A DNA stretch of 64,000 nt from Exiguobacterium antarcticum DSM 14480 (GTDB lineage Bacteria > Bacillota > Bacilli > Exiguobacteriales > Exiguobacteriaceae), in contig NZ_JMKS01000003.1 of NCBI RefSeq assembly GCF_000685865.1, positions 744,001-808,000 of the forward strand, written 5' to 3'. Positions 61,053-64,000 of this stretch are shown here, in pieces. The notes beneath the pieces were generated by a model. It made no database searches. It had not been told where the DNA came from and worked only from the letters and a program-made list of their open reading frames with translations. Within the stretch, counting starts at the first letter, position 1, and every line of letters begins with the position of its first letter. The translations under genes were made by a program, and so were the position numbers.

Positions 61053-62096
61053 TTATTTTGATGTGATTCGTTCTAACAGATTGAGTAAGGGACGATACCG
61101 CTCGCCGAGTAAGCCCAATGATTCGACTAAGATATCGAGGACGAGTAACAACATGAGTAACGAGACGAGTGCTCCGAGCGAAGTCGTCTGGGAAAACAGA
61201 ATCGCTGTCATGCCGAATACGGCACACAGTCCATAGATGACGAGCACGGCTTGCCGCATCGTAAACCCAAGATCAAGCAATCGGTGGTGCAGATGGGCTT
61301 TGTCTGGCGCAAACGGTGGTTTCCCTTGCAGGACCCGACGTACGATCGCAAACAACGTATCGGAAATCGGAATTCCAAGCAAAATAACCGGAACGGCCAG
61401 TGAAAACAAGGTGACATTCTTGAAACCCAGCAATGACAAGACCCCTAGCATGTAGCCGAGGAACAATGCTCCCGTATCTCCCATGAAGATTTTGGCCGGA
61501 TAAAAGTTGTGGAACAGAAAACCAAGCGTACTCATCAGCAACAGAATCGCGACGATCGTCACGTAGACGTTGCCTTGGATGACGGCCAAGCTGATCAGTG
61601 TCAACAGGACAATGCTCGAGACACCCGCTGCGAGTCCGTCTAACCCATCAATCAAGTTGACGGCATTCGTGATTCCGATGACCCATAAGAACGTCAACGG
61701 CACACTCCACCAACCGAGGAACAGTTGTTGATCAAAGGGGAGATTGATGAATTCGATCCGAATCCCGCCGTTTAAGACGACGACGGCGGCGACGATCTGC
61801 CCCATCAACTTCAGCCGGGCATTCAATTGAAAACGGTCGTCGAGTGCTCCTGTCAAAATGACGACAAAACCACCAACCAAAATATGCGTCGCATACGGAC
61901 TTGAAGGTTGCAAAATAAAGTAGCCGATCATGAAGGCGATATAAATCGCAAGTCCGCCTAAACGCGGCATGATCCGCACGTGTACTTTTCGCGCGTCCGG
62001 ACTGTCAACGGCACCGACTGCAATCGCAAAGCGTTTCACGACGGGTGTGATCAGTAAGGCCGCGATAAAACAGACAATGGACGCCGTCCATAACAT
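61053..62096 (-). CDS. tagO: Undecaprenyl-phosphate GlcNAc-1-phosphate transferase TagO
   Basis: 347 aa with ~10-11 transmembrane segments. It catalyses the first step of wall teichoic acid synthesis on the inner membrane face. Signature motifs of the MraY/WecA superfamily are NAVNLIDGLDGLAAG near residue 145, FMGDTGALFLGY near 205 and DKAHLHHRLLDLG near 270. It starts at an ATG at 62096 (GGAGCGTG ahead). In B. subtilis tagO also lies near tagU and degSU. Confidence 0.96.
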   Translation of the reverse strand: MLWTASIVCFIAALLITPVVKRFAIAVGAVDSPDARKVHVRIMPRLGGLAIYIAFMIGYFILQPSSPYATHILVGGFVVILTGALDDRFQLNARLKLMGQIVAAVVVLNGGIRIEFINLPFDQQLFLGWWSVPLTFLWVIGITNAVNLIDGLDGLAAGVSSIVLLTLISLAVIQGNVYVTIVAILLLMSTLGFLFHNFYPAKIFMGDTGALFLGYMLGVLSLLGFKNVTLFSLAVPVILLGIPISDTLFAIVRRVLQGKPPFAPDKAHLHHRLLDLGFTMRQAVLVIYGLCAVFGMTAILFSQTTSLGALVSLLMLLLVLDILVESLGLLGERYRPLLNLLERITSK

Positions 62097-62129
62097 AATA
62101 ACATCACGCTCCTGCGCGAATTATATCAT

Positions 62130-62156
62130 AAAAAAAAAGAGCCGACGAGCGGCTCA
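62130..62156 (-). terminator. Terminator of the Rok-like gene
   Basis: GAGCCG-CTCGT-CGGCTC hairpin then nine or more T residues on the minus strand, overlapping the stop codon. Confidence 0.87.
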
Positions 62157-62555
62157 CATGAAGATTGGGACTTCTGCAGACGGATCATATGTATAGATGC
62201 CACGGCCTACCTTTTTAATCGCAGGGTTCGCTTGTTCGACCTTCGCCATCAACTGATAGATGTTGCTGATCTGATGACGGTAACGTAATTCGAGTTCCAT
62301 CTGAATGTCACGCGCTGACATCGACTCACGTTCACGCATCAAGTCACTGATCTGGTGGACATATACTTCCAGCGGGTAACGTTGATTGACACGACGTTGC
62401 TTTAATGGACGTTCTTGTGTCACAGCGATTTCTTTTGCCGAGTCACCGGTTCCACGGCTCAGTTCCGCGATTAAATATTCTGCGCGTCGTTGCAAACGAC
62501 GATATTCCTCTTCGATTTCCATCAGTTCTCGGTAGATATGTTCACTCGTTCCCAT
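62154..62555 (-). CDS. Rok-like nucleoid-associated/winged-helix protein
   Basis: 133 aa. An N-terminal coiled coil (residues ~1-38, EIEEEYRRLQRRAEYLIAEL) and a basic linker (ERPLKQRRVNQRYP) lead to a small winged-helix-like C-terminus. This is ARDIQMELELRYRHQISNIY ... PAIKKVGRGIYTYD. The layout and the end of the domain resemble B. subtilis Rok (SSELQKEIEKESGLEIPNMT ... KKPYRGQYIL). Rok silences comK and AT-rich foreign DNA. The protein is ~60 residues shorter than Rok. The similarity is by eye only, and the protein could be another small DNA-binding family. Confidence 0.55.
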   Translation of the reverse strand: MGTSEHIYRELMEIEEEYRRLQRRAEYLIAELSRGTGDSAKEIAVTQERPLKQRRVNQRYPLEVYVHQISDLMRERESMSARDIQMELELRYRHQISNIYQLMAKVEQANPAIKKVGRGIYTYDPSAEVPIFM

Positions 62556-62846
62556 TCATTGACCTACTTTCCTAAATTAAACATAAATATTTCAATTATG
62601 TTTAATTGTATGTTTTTTGAAATATAATTCACTACATTTTGCCTCTTTAATATATAATTTTATTATATATTTAATTATTCTGTAATATTTTTATCTCATT
62701 GGGTAGCAGTTAACTACACTTCATATTAACAGAAAGGAGCTGTAACGGAACATATAAATTATAAATTAAACTATTTCAAAAGCACTTAATTGACTATATA
62801 AGCTTTTATACGTATTTATCTTACTTAAAAGGAGACTGGAAATTTA
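62556..62846. other. AT-rich divergent intergenic region
   Basis: This gap between the Rok-like gene and the amidase gene is much more AT-rich than the rest of the window (for example 62615-62700). It must hold both divergent promoters; many TATAAT-like hexamers make a unique assignment impossible. No RNA gene or repeat is evident. Confidence 0.6.
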
Positions 62847-64000
62847 ATGGACAAAATAACTAAAATCTTGACCTCAGCGTTAGTACTTTTGCTTCTGATC
62901 ACGATCGTATTTCCGTCCTCATTAGTATCGGCTGCAACTGGAGTAACGTTTACGAAAACAACGTATAAAACAACCGATTTGTTAAATCTACGTTCAGCAG
63001 ACTCCGTTTCTTCAAAAAAATTGGCATCGATTCCGAAAAATACAGCCCTCACGTCCAACTACCGTGCTGGTGATTGGTATCGCGTCACGTACAGTGGAAA
63101 GACGGGTTATGTTCTTGGTCAATACTTAACTAAAGTCGTTTCGGGCACGACGTTTACGAAAACGACATATCAGACGACTGACGCGTTATCGTTACGTCAA
63201 GCTGCCTCTACGGTATCAGCACGGCTGTTGACGATTCCAGTTAAGACGTCGATCAGTTCCAGTTTCCGCGATGGCAACTGGTATCGCGTCACCTATAACA
63301 ACAAAACAGGGTTCGTCTCTGGCTCCTACTTAAAAAAAGTGACCGTTGCTCCTACCACTGCTTATACGACGACCGAACGACTCAACTTACGCAGTGCGCC
63401 GACAACTTCCGGCACGTTGCTGATGACGATCCCAAGCAATCAGGTCGTCCAGTCGCTGTCCATCAGCTCGAACTGGCATAAAGTCACGTATGGCGGGAAA
63501 ACAGGTTATGTCATGGGAACCTATTTGAAAAAAGGAACGGCTTCGCCAGCTGCGACACCTGCCGGCAAAGCCGACTACAGTGGCGCGAAGATGTATGTCT
63601 TGATTGATTCCGGAAGCACAGTCGCCTTACGTTCTGCTGCTTCCGTCTTGAGTGGACAAACCGCCCGACTCGGACGGGGAACACCACTCGTCGTGACGAA
63701 TAGTCTCCATAAAACGCGTGGTTTCGTCGCCGTCCAAACGGCAGATGGTCGTCGCGGTTATGTAGAAGCGACGTATTTGACCCTCTTCCAACCAAGCACT
63801 TCCAACCGTCCACTGATCGTCCTCGATCCCGGTCACGGTGGGTATGATCCTGGTGCCGTCCGGTCCGGACTGGCAGAACGTGATATCGTCCTAGCCGTTG
63901 CGCGCCAAGTCGCAGGTCTCCTTGAAGGAAAAGTCGATTTGACGTTAACACGGTATACGAATGATTATTATCCGACATTAGGAGACCGGAGTGCGATGTC
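62847..64000 (+). CDS. N-acetylmuramoyl-L-alanine amidase with SH3b repeats, 3' end outside window
   Basis: 384 codons are visible from the ATG at 62847 (AAAGGAG upstream). A signal peptide (ILTSALVLLLLITIVF, cleavage near SAA) is followed by three similar bacterial SH3 repeats of ~70 residues (LLNLRSADSVSSKKLASIP, LSLRQAASTVSARLLTIP, LNLRSAPTTSGTLLMTIP). A fourth, more divergent unit (VALRSAASVLSGQTARLG) precedes an Amidase_3 domain starting near residue 325 (PLIVLDPGHGGYDPGAV, zinc His; then GLAERDIVLAVA with the zinc Glu). It cleaves the amide between MurNAc and the stem peptide. The frame runs off the window, so length and further domains are unknown. Confidence 0.93.
   Translation, partial: MDKITKILTSALVLLLLITIVFPSSLVSAATGVTFTKTTYKTTDLLNLRSADSVSSKKLASIPKNTALTSNYRAGDWYRVTYSGKTGYVLGQYLTKVVSGTTFTKTTYQTTDALSLRQAASTVSARLLTIPVKTSISSSFRDGNWYRVTYNNKTGFVSGSYLKKVTVAPTTAYTTTERLNLRSAPTTSGTLLMTIPSNQVVQSLSISSNWHKVTYGGKTGYVMGTYLKKGTASPAATPAGKADYSGAKMYVLIDSGSTVALRSAASVLSGQTARLGRGTPLVVTNSLHKTRGFVAVQTADGRRGYVEATYLTLFQPSTSNRPLIVLDPGHGGYDPGAVRSGLAERDIVLAVARQVAGLLEGKVDLTLTRYTNDYYPTLGDRSAM

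Overview
The window reads as chromosomal DNA of a low-to-mid G+C Gram-positive of the order Bacillales. Gene content and order match the Bacillus subtilis uvrA-uvrB / minJ-ctpB-ftsXE-cccB-yvjA / prfB-secA-hpf / fliT-fliS-fliD-flaG-hag / csrA-fliW-yviE-flgL-flgK-flgN-flgM-yvyF-comFC-comFA-degV-degU-degS-yvyE-tagU-tagO block, with several insertions. Base composition near the middle, absence of sporulation genes and the protein styles suggest Exiguobacterium; that genus call is inference.

Layout. 1-18.9 kb (mostly minus strand): DNA repair (uvrBA), division and cell wall (minJ, ctpB, an M23 hydrolase, ftsXE), cytochrome c, release factor 2, SecA, hibernation factor and a cold-shock protein. An internally deleted IS200/IS605-type element lies directly upstream of ftsE. 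19.0-26.2 kb (plus strand): comK, then an accessory flagellar operon (FliK-like, FlhB-like, FliS-like, second flagellin, YaaR, DUF2225) and a GGDEF protein. 26.2-32.0 kb (minus): main filament operon and hag, followed by a chemoreceptor; hag carries a group I intron at its 3' end. 32.2-46.4 kb: an insertion relative to B. subtilis with a peptide-binding lipoprotein behind a Trp T-box, acetyltransferases, a two-component system with a His-rich repeat protein, a PAS-GGDEF-EAL protein, a YitT protein, a hydrolase and a squalene/phytoene synthase-like enzyme. 46.4-56.4 kb (minus): csrA-fliW-flg genes, comF, degV, degSU. 56.4-64 kb: yvyE, tagU, an acetyltransferase, a chromate transporter, a DUF418 protein, tagO, a Rok-like protein and a partial amidase.

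How it works together. The theme is motility, competence and envelope. Sigma-D-type promoters are visible before hag, flaG, the chemoreceptor and the accessory flagellar operon. CsrA and FliW, which control hag translation in B. subtilis, are encoded here, as are the anti-sigma factor FlgM and the regulators DegS/DegU, ComK and possibly Rok.

The most unusual feature is in hag. A group I intron core (P, R and S elements, P8 and P9) lies between two different copies of the last 15 codons. The unspliced and the predicted spliced messages would encode flagellins of exactly equal length (280 aa) that differ at two residues.
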